DNA of 64,000 bases. Source: JAZLDV01 sp045614925 (GTDB taxonomy: Bacteria > Bacillota_I > Bacilli_A > Erysipelotrichales > Coprobacillaceae). This document shows, one piece after another, positions 24,645-33,323 of the stretch. The stretch covers positions 1-64,000 of the forward strand of contig JAZLDV010000044.1 of assembly GCA_045614925.1 (NCBI GenBank). Direction: 5' to 3'. The notes under the pieces were generated by a model that saw only the letters and a program-made list of their open reading frames with translations, searched no databases and was not told where the DNA came from. Position numbers and translations under genes: made by a program. How positions within the stretch are numbered: position 1 is the stretch's first letter; each line of letters begins with the position of its first letter.

Positions 24645-24968
24645 ATGATCAATATATTTAATAAAGACAAAAATGTTATTAGTGCAAAAAAAGCAAAAGA
24701 AATGATGGATACAAGTGATGTTGTTGTGATAGATGTAAGAGAAGAACATGAATATAAAAATGGTCATGTTAAAAATGCTCTTTTAATACCATTAGACACT
24801 ATAGGTCAAAATAAAGACATTATGCCAAGTTTAGATAAAACATTACTTGTGTATTGTAGAAGCGGTAGAAGAAGTAAAAAAGGAGCAGAACAGTTTAGAA
24901 AACTAGGATATCAATCTGTATATGATTTTGGTGGGATTCTAGATTGGCCATATGAAATAGAAAAATAA
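24645..24968 (+). CDS. Rhodanese-like domain protein
   Basis: This 107-aa single rhodanese domain has the active-site loop CRSGRR (Cys in LLVYCRSGRRS) and VVIDVREEHEYKNGH. Such stand-alone domains accept or transfer sulfane sulfur. SD GAAAGGA. It overlaps the next gene by one base (TAATG), so the two are coupled. Confidence 0.9.
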   Translation: MINIFNKDKNVISAKKAKEMMDTSDVVVIDVREEHEYKNGHVKNALLIPLDTIGQNKDIMPSLDKTLLVYCRSGRRSKKGAEQFRKLGYQSVYDFGGILDWPYEIEK

Positions 24969-25483
24969 TGATTAAAATAGATTTAACAGATTTTGATGAA
25001 GCATATCAGATATTAGAACAATCATTTATTCCTTCAGAACTTAGACCATATGATTACATGAAATTGTTATTTATGAATAATGAATTTTCTATTTATGCTT
25101 ATAAATATGAACATAAAATTTTAAGTGTTATGATTGTATGGGAATTTGATAGATATGTATATGTAGAAAATTTTGCAACAAAAGAACATATGAGAGGTCA
25201 AGGCATTGGTACTAAGATGTTACAATATTTAAAGGAGATATATTCTAAGCAAATAATAGTTTTAGAAGTTGAACCTCCTTTAACTGATTATGAAATAAAA
25301 AGAATAGAATTCTATAAACGAAATGAGTTCTGTTTTAATGATTTTCATTATGTACAGCCAGTACTTAGACCGAATTATCCTCAAGTAAATTTACATCTGA
25401 TGTCATATCCATATCAATTAAATAATAATCAGACTAAAGAAATTAAAAACATATTGTTTAAAAATGTATATAAAGTGAAGTAA
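24968..25483 (+). CDS. GNAT family N-acetyltransferase
   Basis: This 171-aa protein has the GNAT motif A YVENFATKEHMRGQGIGTKM (acetyl-CoA loop RGQGIG). The target is unknown. Start shares a base with the upstream stop codon. A long terminator stem overlaps the 3' end of the gene. Confidence 0.83.
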   Translation: MIKIDLTDFDEAYQILEQSFIPSELRPYDYMKLLFMNNEFSIYAYKYEHKILSVMIVWEFDRYVYVENFATKEHMRGQGIGTKMLQYLKEIYSKQIIVLEVEPPLTDYEIKRIEFYKRNEFCFNDFHYVQPVLRPNYPQVNLHLMSYPYQLNNNQTKEIKNILFKNVYKVK

Positions 25484-25505
25484 ATGTGTACTTCACTTTT
25501 TTTTA
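25472..25505 (+). terminator. Terminator after the rhodanese-GNAT unit
   Basis: 11-bp perfect stem (25472-25482 with 25489-25499, AAAGTGAAGTA arm), 6-base loop, long T-run. Confidence 0.92.
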
Positions 25506-25515
25506 TGTTTATGAT

Positions 25516-25543
25516 TTGATATGTAAAAAAATTAGTATATAAT
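25516..25543 (+). promoter_or_regulatory. Promoter of the copper operon
   Basis: TTGATA (25516-25521), 16 bases, TATAAT (25538-25543). The transcription start should fall in or next to the CsoR palindrome at 25555. Confidence 0.7.
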
Positions 25544-25554
25544 AGAATTGTATA

Positions 25555-25568
25555 CCCCCTATAGGGGG
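25555..25568. promoter_or_regulatory. CsoR-type operator
   Basis: CCCCCTATAGGGGG is a perfect 14-bp palindrome just downstream of the -10. It matches the G-tract palindromes bound by CsoR-family copper repressors, and a CsoR gene is the last gene of this operon. Confidence 0.88.
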
Positions 25569-25581
25569 AGAGGGAGATTGT

Positions 25582-28056
25582 ATGAAAAAAAGATTTGATG
25601 TTATTGGAATGAGCTGTAGTGCATGCAGTGCCCATGTTGAAAAAGCAGTTAGTTCTTTAAATGGTATAAATGATGTTAATGTAAATCTTTTAACGCATTC
25701 TATGAATGTTGATTATGATGAAAATATAATCAATGATTTACAAATTATAAAATCTGTTGAAGATGCAGGATATTTTGCTAAATTACAAAATGAAAAAATG
25801 GAAACTAAAAAAGAAGACGATTTAAAAAAACGTAAACAATCATTGATATTATCTTTTGTTTTTCTTATTCCGTTGTTTTATATTTCAATGGGACATATGA
25901 TTGGCTTCCCACTACCTTCTTTATTAACTCAAAAAGAAGGTATGCTGATTTATGCATTATTGCAATTATATCTTGTTATTCCTATTATTTTTATTAATAG
26001 ACATTATTTTATTAGAGGGTTTAAAGCATTAAAAAATAAATCACCTAATATGGATACATTAATTGCAATGGGATCATTTTTTGCATTCTTTTATAGTAGT
26101 TATGCATTATTTATGATGGCTTTTTATTTAGGTAGAGGTAACTTAGAAATTGTTCATGATTTTATGATGAAACTTTATTTTGAATCGTCAGGTATGATTC
26201 TTACTTTAATATCATTGGGTAAATATTTAGAAGCGAAATCTAAGAAAAAAACAAGTGAGGCAATAGAAAAACTTATGGGGCTTATGCCAACTTGTGCAAC
26301 AGTGATTAAGGATGGTCAGGAAGTTATTGTTTCTATTGATGACCTTAAAGTTGGTGATATTGTTGTTGTGAAATCTGGACAGATTATTCCAATGGATGGA
26401 ATTATTGTAAAAGGGAACTGTTCGGTTGATGAATCTATGATAACAGGAGAAAGTTTACCAGTAGATAAGGGTATTTGTGATACTGTTATTGGTGCGACAG
26501 TTAATTTTGAAGGATATGTTCATATTGAAATAACAAAAACGAAAGAAAATGCTGTTTTATCAAAAATAATTGAATTAGTAGAAGAAGCAAGTTCTTCTAA
26601 GGCACCAATTGCATCATTAGCTGATCATATCAGTGGTATTTTTGTACCAGCTGTTATGTTTATTTCAATTGTTACATTTATATTATGGATGAGTGTTGGT
26701 AAGCAAAGTTTTCATTTTGCTTTAACTTGTGCAATATCTGTTTTAGTTATTTCTTGTCCTTGTGCTTTAGGATTAGCGACTCCAACAGCAATTATGGTGG
26801 GTACTGGTAAAGGTGCTCAATTAGGAATTTTAATTAAATCCGCAGAATATTTAGAAACATTGTCTAAGTGTGATACAATTGTATTAGATAAAACAGGAAC
26901 AATTACAAAAGGTGAATTACAGGTTACTCATGTTTATCCTATTCACTTATCTAAAGATGAATTGTTAAAAGCAGCAGCTTTATTAGAAAACTGTTCTTCA
27001 CATCCTTTAGCTAAAGCAATTATGAATTATATTCATAGTCACAATATTTTAATAGAAGAATGTGATTCTTTTGAAAATTATAATGGTAAAGGAATAGTTG
27101 CTTATAAAGATGGTATATGCTATCTGACAGGAAATAAAAAATTGTTGGATGAATATGGTATTGATTATTCTTCTTCTATAAAACTTGTTGAAACATTAGC
27201 TAAAGAAGGAAAAACGCCTTTATATTATGCTAAGAATAAGACATTAATAGGATTGATTGTTGTGAGTGATGTAATTAAAGAAACAAGTGAACAGGCAATT
27301 GGCTTTTTAAAGCAACAAGGATTAGATGTATATATGTTATCTGGTGATCACAAATTAACTGCTGAAGCAATAGGAAATCAATTAGGAATTAAGGCAATAG
27401 GAGAAGTGTTACCTGCTGATAAAGAAAAACATGTCAGATTGTTAAAAGAACAGGGACATAAAGTCATAATGGTTGGAGATGGGATTAATGATGCTCCTGC
27501 TTTAACAAGTGCTGATGTTGGTATAGCAATGACTTCTGGTAGTGATATTGCGATTGAAAGTGCGGATATAGTGTTGATGAAAAATGATCTAATGGATATT
27601 GTAACGTCAATTGAACTAAGTCATAGTGTTATAAAAAATATTAAGGAAAATCTATTCTGGGCTTTCTTCTATAATGTGATTGGCATTCCATTTGCTGCAG
27701 GAGTATTTTATCCATTATTCCATGTTTTATTGGATCCGATGTTTGGAGCTGCAGCTATGTCGCTAAGTTCTGTATTTGTAGTAAGTAATGCGCTAAGATT
27801 AAGATTTTTTAAACCAAAATATAAAATAGTAAAAAAGGAGAGAAAAGTGATGAAAAAAGTAATGAAAATTGAAGGTATGATGTGTAAAAGATGTGAAGCA
27901 CACGTAAGTAAAGCATTAAATGCAATTGAAGGAATTGAAGCAAAAGTTGTATTAGAAGATAATTGTGCTTATATTGAAAGTGAAAATGAAATTGATGAAG
28001 TAATGCTTACACATGTAATTGTAGAAGAAGGATATGAAGTTGTAGGTTTTGAATAA
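25582..28056 (+). CDS. copA: Copper-translocating P1B-type ATPase with N- and C-terminal metal-binding domains
   Basis: This 824-aa membrane ATPase exports Cu(I). In order: an N-terminal HMA domain with CSAC (Cys12, Cys15); eight transmembrane helices; the CPC metal motif (392-394) in SCPCALG; the phosphorylated Asp436 in DKTGT; the HP motif in CSSHPLAK; and GDGINDAP. Unusually a second HMA domain with MMCKRC (Cys768, Cys771) is fused at the extreme C-terminus. It is preceded in frame by AAAAAAGGAG and an ATG at 27850, so a separate 68-aa chaperone may also be made. CsoR should repress it until Cu(I) is present. Confidence 0.95.
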   Translation: MKKRFDVIGMSCSACSAHVEKAVSSLNGINDVNVNLLTHSMNVDYDENIINDLQIIKSVEDAGYFAKLQNEKMETKKEDDLKKRKQSLILSFVFLIPLFYISMGHMIGFPLPSLLTQKEGMLIYALLQLYLVIPIIFINRHYFIRGFKALKNKSPNMDTLIAMGSFFAFFYSSYALFMMAFYLGRGNLEIVHDFMMKLYFESSGMILTLISLGKYLEAKSKKKTSEAIEKLMGLMPTCATVIKDGQEVIVSIDDLKVGDIVVVKSGQIIPMDGIIVKGNCSVDESMITGESLPVDKGICDTVIGATVNFEGYVHIEITKTKENAVLSKIIELVEEASSSKAPIASLADHISGIFVPAVMFISIVTFILWMSVGKQSFHFALTCAISVLVISCPCALGLATPTAIMVGTGKGAQLGILIKSAEYLETLSKCDTIVLDKTGTITKGELQVTHVYPIHLSKDELLKAAALLENCSSHPLAKAIMNYIHSHNILIEECDSFENYNGKGIVAYKDGICYLTGNKKLLDEYGIDYSSSIKLVETLAKEGKTPLYYAKNKTLIGLIVVSDVIKETSEQAIGFLKQQGLDVYMLSGDHKLTAEAIGNQLGIKAIGEVLPADKEKHVRLLKEQGHKVIMVGDGINDAPALTSADVGIAMTSGSDIAIESADIVLMKNDLMDIVTSIELSHSVIKNIKENLFWAFFYNVIGIPFAAGVFYPLFHVLLDPMFGAAAMSLSSVFVVSNALRLRFFKPKYKIVKKERKVMKKVMKIEGMMCKRCEAHVSKALNAIEGIEAKVVLEDNCAYIESENEIDEVMLTHVIVEEGYEVVGFE
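27850..28056 (+). CDS. Candidate internally initiated CopZ-like copper chaperone (in-frame with copA)
   Basis: ATG 27850 is in frame with copA and preceded by AAGGAG about 9 bases upstream. Translation from here gives a complete 68-aa HMA protein (KIEGMMCKRCEAH), the size of stand-alone CopZ. The linker before it (KPKYKIVKKERK) is basic and unstructured, as expected for an old intergenic region. Whether it is used is unknown. Confidence 0.45.
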   Translation: MKKVMKIEGMMCKRCEAHVSKALNAIEGIEAKVVLEDNCAYIESENEIDEVMLTHVIVEEGYEVVGFE

Positions 28057-28319
28057 TGATGGCAGATCATAAAGAAGTTAAACGTTTATTAAAAACTGCA
28101 AGAGGGCAGATTGATGGAATATTAAAAATGATTGATGAAGATCGTTATTGTATTGATATTTCTCATCAGCTTTCTTCAACTGAGTCAATCATTAAAAAAG
28201 CAAACAAAGAAGTTCTTTTATCGCATATGAAACATTGTGTTGCTCATGCAATAGAAGAAGGTCATGGCCAAGAAAAAATTGATGAATTAATTGACATGAT
28301 GAATAAATTAATAAAATAA
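28056..28319 (+). CDS. csoR: Copper-sensing transcriptional repressor CsoR
   Basis: This 87-aa all-helical DUF156 repressor has Cu(I) ligands as Cys, His and Cys with the canonical spacing (25 then 4 residues; Cys31, His56, Cys60 counted from the second Met), in DRYCID and SHMKHC. Cu(I) binding releases it from G-tract palindromes such as the one upstream of copA. The first ATG overlaps the copA stop and the next codon is also ATG, so the exact start is uncertain by one residue. It is the third output of the operon and should be autoregulated. Confidence 0.93.
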   Translation: MMADHKEVKRLLKTARGQIDGILKMIDEDRYCIDISHQLSSTESIIKKANKEVLLSHMKHCVAHAIEEGHGQEKIDELIDMMNKLIK

Positions 28320-28323
28320 TAAG

Positions 28324-28353
28324 AATACACAACATAAAATGTTGTGTATTTTT
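28324..28353 (+). terminator. Terminator after csoR
   Basis: 12-bp perfect stem (28324-28335 with 28339-28350, AATACACAACAT arm), AAA loop, T-run. Confidence 0.92.
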
Positions 28354-28375
28354 AAAATGATGTGAGGTGGTTACG

Positions 28376-29233
28376 ATGAAAAAAGAATGTTTTGAGTGTA
28401 ATAGAAAAACAGTATCTAAACTTTCAAGTGTTATACATATAAATGATGAAGATCAGGCTCATCTAAATAGTTATGTTAATAACTATTTAGATAGTGTTGA
28501 TATGAATAGGTCTAATCCAGATATTATGGGTGATATATACCAATATTTAAGACATTATCTTAAAATTCATGATCCTTATTATGACATAAAGAAAAACTAT
28601 AATGAATATGTATTAACTATGTATAAAGATTTAATAGAATATACTGATAAAAGTGAAAATCCTATTTATGAAGCTTTAATACTTGCGATTAAAGGTAATC
28701 TTATAGATTTTGGGGCAAAACATAGTTTTGATTATGACATGTTAAAAGAACTTTTATTTACAGATATTCAATTAACGATTGATGATTCAAATATGTTATT
28801 TGATAAATTATCTGAGAGTTCGTCATTGTTATATTTAAGTGATAACTGTGGTGAAATTATTTTAGATCTTTTATTTATGCATTATATACATCTTTGTTAT
28901 CCAAGATTAAAAATAACTCTTGCACTAAGAGATCAGCCTATTATTAATGATGTGTGTATGAGTGATGTGGATTCTCTTTTAATTCCTGACTATATAGAGG
29001 TTATAAGTAACTCTTTATCAACACCAGGTTATATTTATGAAAAATCCTCTGATGATATGAAACATGTATTTGATAATAGCGATGTTGTTATTAGTAAGGG
29101 ACAAGGAAATTTTGAAGGACTAACTGGATGTCATAAAGAGGATTTGTATTATCTATTTATGGCTAAATGTGATATTGTTTCTTCTATGCTTAATGTAGAA
29201 ACTATGAGTATTGTATGTAAGAAAAACAAATAA
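28376..29233 (+). CDS. DUF89 (ARMT1-like) family protein
   Basis: This 285-aa protein begins with a CFEC motif and contains SDNCGEIILDLLFM and VVISKGQGNFEGL. These are the metal- and phosphate-binding blocks of the DUF89/ARMT1 family; members act as metal-dependent damage-control phosphatases on sugar phosphates. The substrate is unknown here. ATG 28376 is chosen over an upstream GTG because GTGAGGTGG is correctly spaced. Its stop abuts the first CIRCE-like operator of htpG. Confidence 0.85.
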   Translation: MKKECFECNRKTVSKLSSVIHINDEDQAHLNSYVNNYLDSVDMNRSNPDIMGDIYQYLRHYLKIHDPYYDIKKNYNEYVLTMYKDLIEYTDKSENPIYEALILAIKGNLIDFGAKHSFDYDMLKELLFTDIQLTIDDSNMLFDKLSESSSLLYLSDNCGEIILDLLFMHYIHLCYPRLKITLALRDQPIINDVCMSDVDSLLIPDYIEVISNSLSTPGYIYEKSSDDMKHVFDNSDVVISKGQGNFEGLTGCHKEDLYYLFMAKCDIVSSMLNVETMSIVCKKNK

Positions 29234-29260
29234 TTAGCACTCATTACTTGACTATGCTAA
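29234..29260. promoter_or_regulatory. CIRCE-like HrcA operator 1 upstream of htpG
   Basis: TTAGCACTC (perfect left half), 9 bases, CTATGCTAA (six of nine match GAGTGCTAA). Spacing is exactly that of CIRCE. The -35 TTGACT (29248-29253) lies inside it. Confidence 0.7.
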
Positions 29261-29276
29261 GACTAAAGAGTAATAT
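29248..29276 (+). promoter_or_regulatory. Promoter of htpG
   Basis: TTGACT (29248-29253), 17 bases, TAATAT (29271-29276), bracketed by the two CIRCE-like elements. Confidence 0.6.
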
Positions 29277-29280
29277 ATAT

Positions 29281-29307
29281 TTAGCACATTGAATAAAAGA
29301 GTGCTAA
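29281..29307. promoter_or_regulatory. CIRCE-like HrcA operator 2 upstream of htpG
   Basis: TTAGCACAT (seven of nine), 9 bases, GAGTGCTAA (perfect right half). It starts four bases after the -10 and covers the expected transcription start, ending just before the SD. Confidence 0.8.
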
Positions 29308-29321
29308 AAGGAGATTAAAAT

Positions 29322-31214
29322 ATGAGTGAAAAGAAACAATTTAAAGCTGAATCACAAAGATTATTAGATTTAATGATTAATTCTATTTATACACATAAAG
29401 AAATCTTTTTAAGAGAATTAATCTCTAATGCAAGTGATGCATCAGATAAATTATATTATAAAGCATTAACAGAAAATATAAGTGGTATTTCTAGAAATGA
29501 TTTATCAATTCAATTATTTATTAATAAAGAAAGAAGAATGTTATCTATTATTGATAAAGGAATTGGTATGAATAAAGAAGAATTAGAAGAACATTTAGGA
29601 ACTATTGCACATAGTGGTTCATTTCAATTTAAAAATGAAACTGAACAAAATGATGAAATTGATATTATTGGTCAATTTGGTGTAGGATTCTATTCTGCTT
29701 TTATGGTCGCTTCTAAAGTTGAAGTTATATCTAAGAAATTCGGAGAAAATCAAGCGTATATCTGGTGTTCAGATACAACTGATGGATATACTATTGAAGA
29801 AATGAATTATCCAAATAATGGAACACGTATTAATTTATATTTAAAAGAAAATACTGAAGATGAAAATTATGATATGTATATTGATGAATATGAATTAGAA
29901 CGATTAGTTAAAAAATATTCTGATTATGTTCATTATCCTATTTTATTAGATATGAATGTTTCTAAGAAAAATGATGAGACTGGTGAATATGAAACAGTTA
30001 TTGAAAATAAAACTATTAATTCTATGGTTCCATTATGGAAAAGAAATAAGAATGAAATAGAAACAGAAGAATATAATGAATTCTATAAAGATAAATTTAA
30101 TGATTATTCTGAACCATTAAAAGTTATGCATAATAAAGTAGAAGGAAATATTTCTTATGATTCTTTATTGTTTATTCCTTCTTCTATGCCAATGAATTAT
30201 TATTCACAAGATTTTGAAAAAGGACTTCAATTATATTCTAGAGGAGTCTTTATTATGGATAAAGCAAGTGAATTGGTTCCAGAACATTTTAGATTTGTAA
30301 GAGGTTTAGTTGATTCACAAGATTTATCATTAAATATTTCTAGAGAAATGTTACAACATGATAAACAACTTAAAGTAATTGCGAATAAAATTGAAAAACG
30401 TATTCAAAATGAATTAGAAAAAATGTTAAAGAATGAAAGAGAATTATATGAACAATTCTTCAAGAACTTTGGTTTACAATTAAAATTTGGTATTTATCAT
30501 AGTTATGGTATGTTAAAAGATAAATTACAAGATTTATTATTATTCCATAGTGCATCTGAAAATAAATATATCACATTAAATGAATATATTGAAAATATGA
30601 AAGAAGATCAAAAAGAAATCTATTATGCAAGTGGTGATGATGTTGAAAGAATTCAATATCTTCCAACAGTAGAGATGTTAAAAGAAAAAGAATATGATAT
30701 TTTATTTTTAACTGATTCTGTTGATGAGTTCTGTATTCAAATGTTAAGAGAATACAAAGAAAAACCATTTAAAAATATTAATCAAGGTGATTTAAATATT
30801 GAGAGTGAAGAAAAGAAAAAAGAATTAGAACAGGTTTCTTTAGATAATAGTGATATGTTATCTTTATTAAAAGATGCATTAAAAGATAAAGTTTCTGAAG
30901 TCAGAATTTCTTCAAGATTAAAATCTCATCCAGTTTGTTTAGTAAGTGCAGAAGGACTTTCTTTTGAAATGGAAAGAATTTTAAATAGTATGCCTGATGG
31001 TAAAGGTGTAAAAGCTGAACGTATATTAGAAATTAATCCTGATCATGAATTATTTAAAATGTTACAATCTGTATATGGAAAATCACAAGATAAATTATCA
31101 TCATATGCTTCATTGTTGTATAATCAGGCATTATTGATTGAAGGATTCCCAATTGACAATCCTGTTGAGTTTTCTAATCAGATAACACAATTAATGATAG
31201 ATTCAAACAAATAA
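29322..31214 (+). CDS. htpG: Chaperone protein HtpG (Hsp90)
   Basis: This 630-aa cytoplasmic ATP-dependent chaperone has an N-terminal GHKL ATPase with LRELISNASDASDKL, IIDKGIGM and GQFGVGFYSAFMV, a middle domain with SRGVFIMDKASELVPE and GLVDSQDLSLNISREML, and a C-terminal dimerisation region. Length is normal. SD AAAAGGAG. Two CIRCE-like sites at its promoter imply HrcA control, whereas Bacillus htpG is not in the HrcA regulon. Confidence 0.97.
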   Translation: MSEKKQFKAESQRLLDLMINSIYTHKEIFLRELISNASDASDKLYYKALTENISGISRNDLSIQLFINKERRMLSIIDKGIGMNKEELEEHLGTIAHSGSFQFKNETEQNDEIDIIGQFGVGFYSAFMVASKVEVISKKFGENQAYIWCSDTTDGYTIEEMNYPNNGTRINLYLKENTEDENYDMYIDEYELERLVKKYSDYVHYPILLDMNVSKKNDETGEYETVIENKTINSMVPLWKRNKNEIETEEYNEFYKDKFNDYSEPLKVMHNKVEGNISYDSLLFIPSSMPMNYYSQDFEKGLQLYSRGVFIMDKASELVPEHFRFVRGLVDSQDLSLNISREMLQHDKQLKVIANKIEKRIQNELEKMLKNERELYEQFFKNFGLQLKFGIYHSYGMLKDKLQDLLLFHSASENKYITLNEYIENMKEDQKEIYYASGDDVERIQYLPTVEMLKEKEYDILFLTDSVDEFCIQMLREYKEKPFKNINQGDLNIESEEKKKELEQVSLDNSDMLSLLKDALKDKVSEVRISSRLKSHPVCLVSAEGLSFEMERILNSMPDGKGVKAERILEINPDHELFKMLQSVYGKSQDKLSSYASLLYNQALLIEGFPIDNPVEFSNQITQLMIDSNK

Positions 31215-31238
31215 AAGATATCAATGATATCTTTTTTT
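31214..31238 (+). terminator. Terminator after htpG
   Basis: 9-bp stem (31214-31222 with 31226-31234, AAAGATATC arm), AAT loop, T7 tail. Confidence 0.9.
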
Positions 31239-31322
31239 GTATGCAATTAAATACAATTGTTTATAAATCTTTATTATGAATATAATTTAATGTTATATAT
31301 TTTGTTAAAATTCTAAAATTAT

Positions 31323-31351
31323 TTGACATTTTAATATTTATAATATATTAT
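31323..31351 (+). promoter_or_regulatory. Promoter of the metNIQ T-box transcript
   Basis: TTGACA (31323-31328), 17 bases, TATTAT (31346-31351). The gene-free stretch 31215-31622 holds the htpG terminator, this promoter and the T-box, and I see nothing else in it. Confidence 0.75.
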
Positions 31352-31359
31352 AAATATAT

Positions 31360-31603
31360 CAACTGTGAAAAGAAGAGTAATCTATAAGAAATATATAGAG
31401 AGTCCTTGTCTGGTGAAAAAGGATTATTAATTATAGATGAAGATGGTCTTGGAGTTTCATTAGTGAATATTAAGCTAATGACGGTGACACCCGTTATAGT
31501 GTGAGAGTATGATGGTACTTGATAAGGTTATTATCGCGAGGTAATAATGAACAAAGGTGGTAACACGGGTAGACACTCGTCCTTTAATGGGCGAGTTTTT
31601 TTG
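31360..31603 (+). ncRNA. T-box leader, methionine (ATG specifier), upstream of metNIQ
   Basis: Stem I has the AGAGAG bulge and TGGTGAAAAA loop. The specifier ATG (31443-31445) stands directly before GTCTTGGAG, the same register as the other leaders here. Stem II/IIA elements follow, then core AAAGGTGGTAACACGGG (from 31553) and a terminator (stem 31575-31582/31589-31596, T-run). Uncharged tRNA-Met should switch on the methionine importer. Confidence 0.93.
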
Positions 31604-31622
31604 TTTATTGAGGGGGAAAGTT

Positions 31623-32642
31623 ATGATTGAGATAAAAAATATAACAAAAACTTTTCATCTTGAAAAAGGTGATATTCAAGCCTGTAAGAATGTAAATTTA
31701 ACGATTAATAAAGGTGAGATATTTGGTGTTATTGGTTACAGTGGTGCTGGTAAATCAACATTAGTTCGTATTATTAATCAGTTAGAAAAACAGACTGGTG
31801 GAGATATTATTATTGATGGTGAAAAATTAAATGGATTAACTGATAAAGATTTAAGAAAGAAAAGAATGAAAATCGGTATGATATTTCAGCATTTTAATCT
31901 TTTATGGTCTAGAACAGTTCAAAAGAATATTGAATTGCCATTAGAGATTGCTGGTGTTGATAAAGAAACAAGACATAAAAGAGCTCAAGAACTGATTAAA
32001 CTGGTTGGTCTAGAAGGAAGAGAAAAAGCTTATCCAAGTGAATTATCAGGAGGCCAAAAACAAAGAGTAGGGATCGCTAGAGCGTTAGCGAATAATCCAA
32101 GTTTACTGCTTTGTGATGAAGCAACAAGTGCTTTAGACCCTGATACAACTGAACAAATTCTTGAATTGTTAAAAAAGATTAACAAAGAGATTGGGATTAC
32201 AATTATTATGATTACACATCAGATGGAAGTTGTTCAAAAAATCTGTCACAGAATTGCTGTTATGAGTGATGGTGAAGTTGTTGAAGAAGGTAAAGTAAAA
32301 GATATATTTGAAAAACCTCATCATGAAGTCACAAAACGCTTTGTACGAGATTTCTCTACAAAAATAGATAATGAAGAATTAAATAATACATTAAAAGTTA
32401 TTTATCCTTCAGGAATCTTATTAAGATTATCATTTAATGAAGTCATTTCTAGAGAGCCTATTGTATCTAAGGTTATTAAAGAAAGTGATGTTGATATAAG
32501 TATTGTATCTGGACAATTAACAAATACAATAGATAGTTCATTTGGTGTTTTAATTGTTAATGTCATTAATGGAACAAAGGAACAATATGATGAAGTCATT
32601 TCTAAATTCGAAGATTATAAAGTGAAAGTAGAGGTGATATAA
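31623..32642 (+). CDS. metN: Methionine ABC transporter ATP-binding protein
   Basis: This 339-aa ABC ATPase has Walker A GYSGAGKST, signature [15 protein letters not shown], Walker B LLLCDEATSALD, and a C-terminal NIL (ferredoxin-like) domain from about residue 265 that binds methionine for feedback inhibition. The start at 31623 follows GAGGGGG; upstream in-frame sequence is T-box terminator. metI and metQ follow, giving a full importer. Confidence 0.95.
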   Translation: MIEIKNITKTFHLEKGDIQACKNVNLTINKGEIFGVIGYSGAGKSTLVRIINQLEKQTGGDIIIDGEKLNGLTDKDLRKKRMKIGMIFQHFNLLWSRTVQKNIELPLEIAGVDKETRHKRAQELIKLVGLEGREKAYPSELSGGQKQRVGIARALANNPSLLLCDEATSALDPDTTEQILELLKKINKEIGITIIMITHQMEVVQKICHRIAVMSDGEVVEEGKVKDIFEKPHHEVTKRFVRDFSTKIDNEELNNTLKVIYPSGILLRLSFNEVISREPIVSKVIKESDVDISIVSGQLTNTIDSSFGVLIVNVINGTKEQYDEVISKFEDYKVKVEVI

Positions 32643-32643
32643 A

Positions 32644-33309
32644 ATGAGTGGATTTTTAACAGAAATTAATTGGCCACAAATGATAGAAGCCATACAGGAA
32701 ACTATTTACATGACATTCTTTTCATTGTTTTTTGCAGTGATATTTGGATTTATAGTTGGTATAGTAGTTTATATCACACAGGATGATGGATTATATCCAA
32801 ATAAAATTATTAATAAGATGCTGAATTTTCTTATTAATGTATTAAGATCATTACCATTTATTATTTTGATTATTATTATTTTACCTTTTACAAAATTTAT
32901 TGTAGGAACAATTTTAGGAGCATCTGCTGCTCTTCCTGCATTAATTATTTCAAGTGCACCATTCTATGCAAGAATGTGTATGATTGCATTGAATGAGGTA
33001 GATAAAGGAACGATTGAAGCAAGCAAAGCAATGGGTGCTTCTTCATTACAGATTATTGTTAAAGTTCTAATTCCTGAAGCAAAACCTGCTTTGATATCTA
33101 GTATAACTGTAATGGGTGTTTCGCTAGTTGGTTATACTGCAATGGCTGGATGTATTGGAGCTGGAGGATTAGGGAATTTAGCTTACATGTATGGATTTAT
33201 TAGAGAAAACTATTATGTTATGTATACCGCTACAGTTTTTGTATTAGTTATTGTTTTCTTTATTCAAGGTGTAGGCGATTATATTGTAAGAAAGATTGAT
33301 AAACGTTAA
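32644..33309 (+). CDS. metI: Methionine ABC transporter permease
   Basis: This 221-aa permease has five transmembrane helices and the EAA coupling loop EASKAMGASSLQIIVKVLIP. It forms the homodimeric channel with MetN. SD GGTGAT overlaps the metN end and one base separates the genes. Confidence 0.95.
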   Translation: MSGFLTEINWPQMIEAIQETIYMTFFSLFFAVIFGFIVGIVVYITQDDGLYPNKIINKMLNFLINVLRSLPFIILIIIILPFTKFIVGTILGASAALPALIISSAPFYARMCMIALNEVDKGTIEASKAMGASSLQIIVKVLIPEAKPALISSITVMGVSLVGYTAMAGCIGAGGLGNLAYMYGFIRENYYVMYTATVFVLVIVFFIQGVGDYIVRKIDKR

Positions 33310-33323
33310 GGAGGAACAAATAT

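Noticed and set aside
28056..28061. A stop or frameshift separating copA from a distinct copZ gene
   Set aside because: The frame is open through 27,830-28,056 with no stop, so the C-terminal domain is genuinely fused; only an internal start can separate it.
29234..29307. A single inverted repeat TTAGCACTC...GAGTGCTAA with a spacer of more than 50 bases, as one unusual CIRCE
   Set aside because: Each perfect half has its own partner at the proper 9-base spacing (CTATGCTAA and TTAGCACAT), so two tandem elements explain the sequence better.
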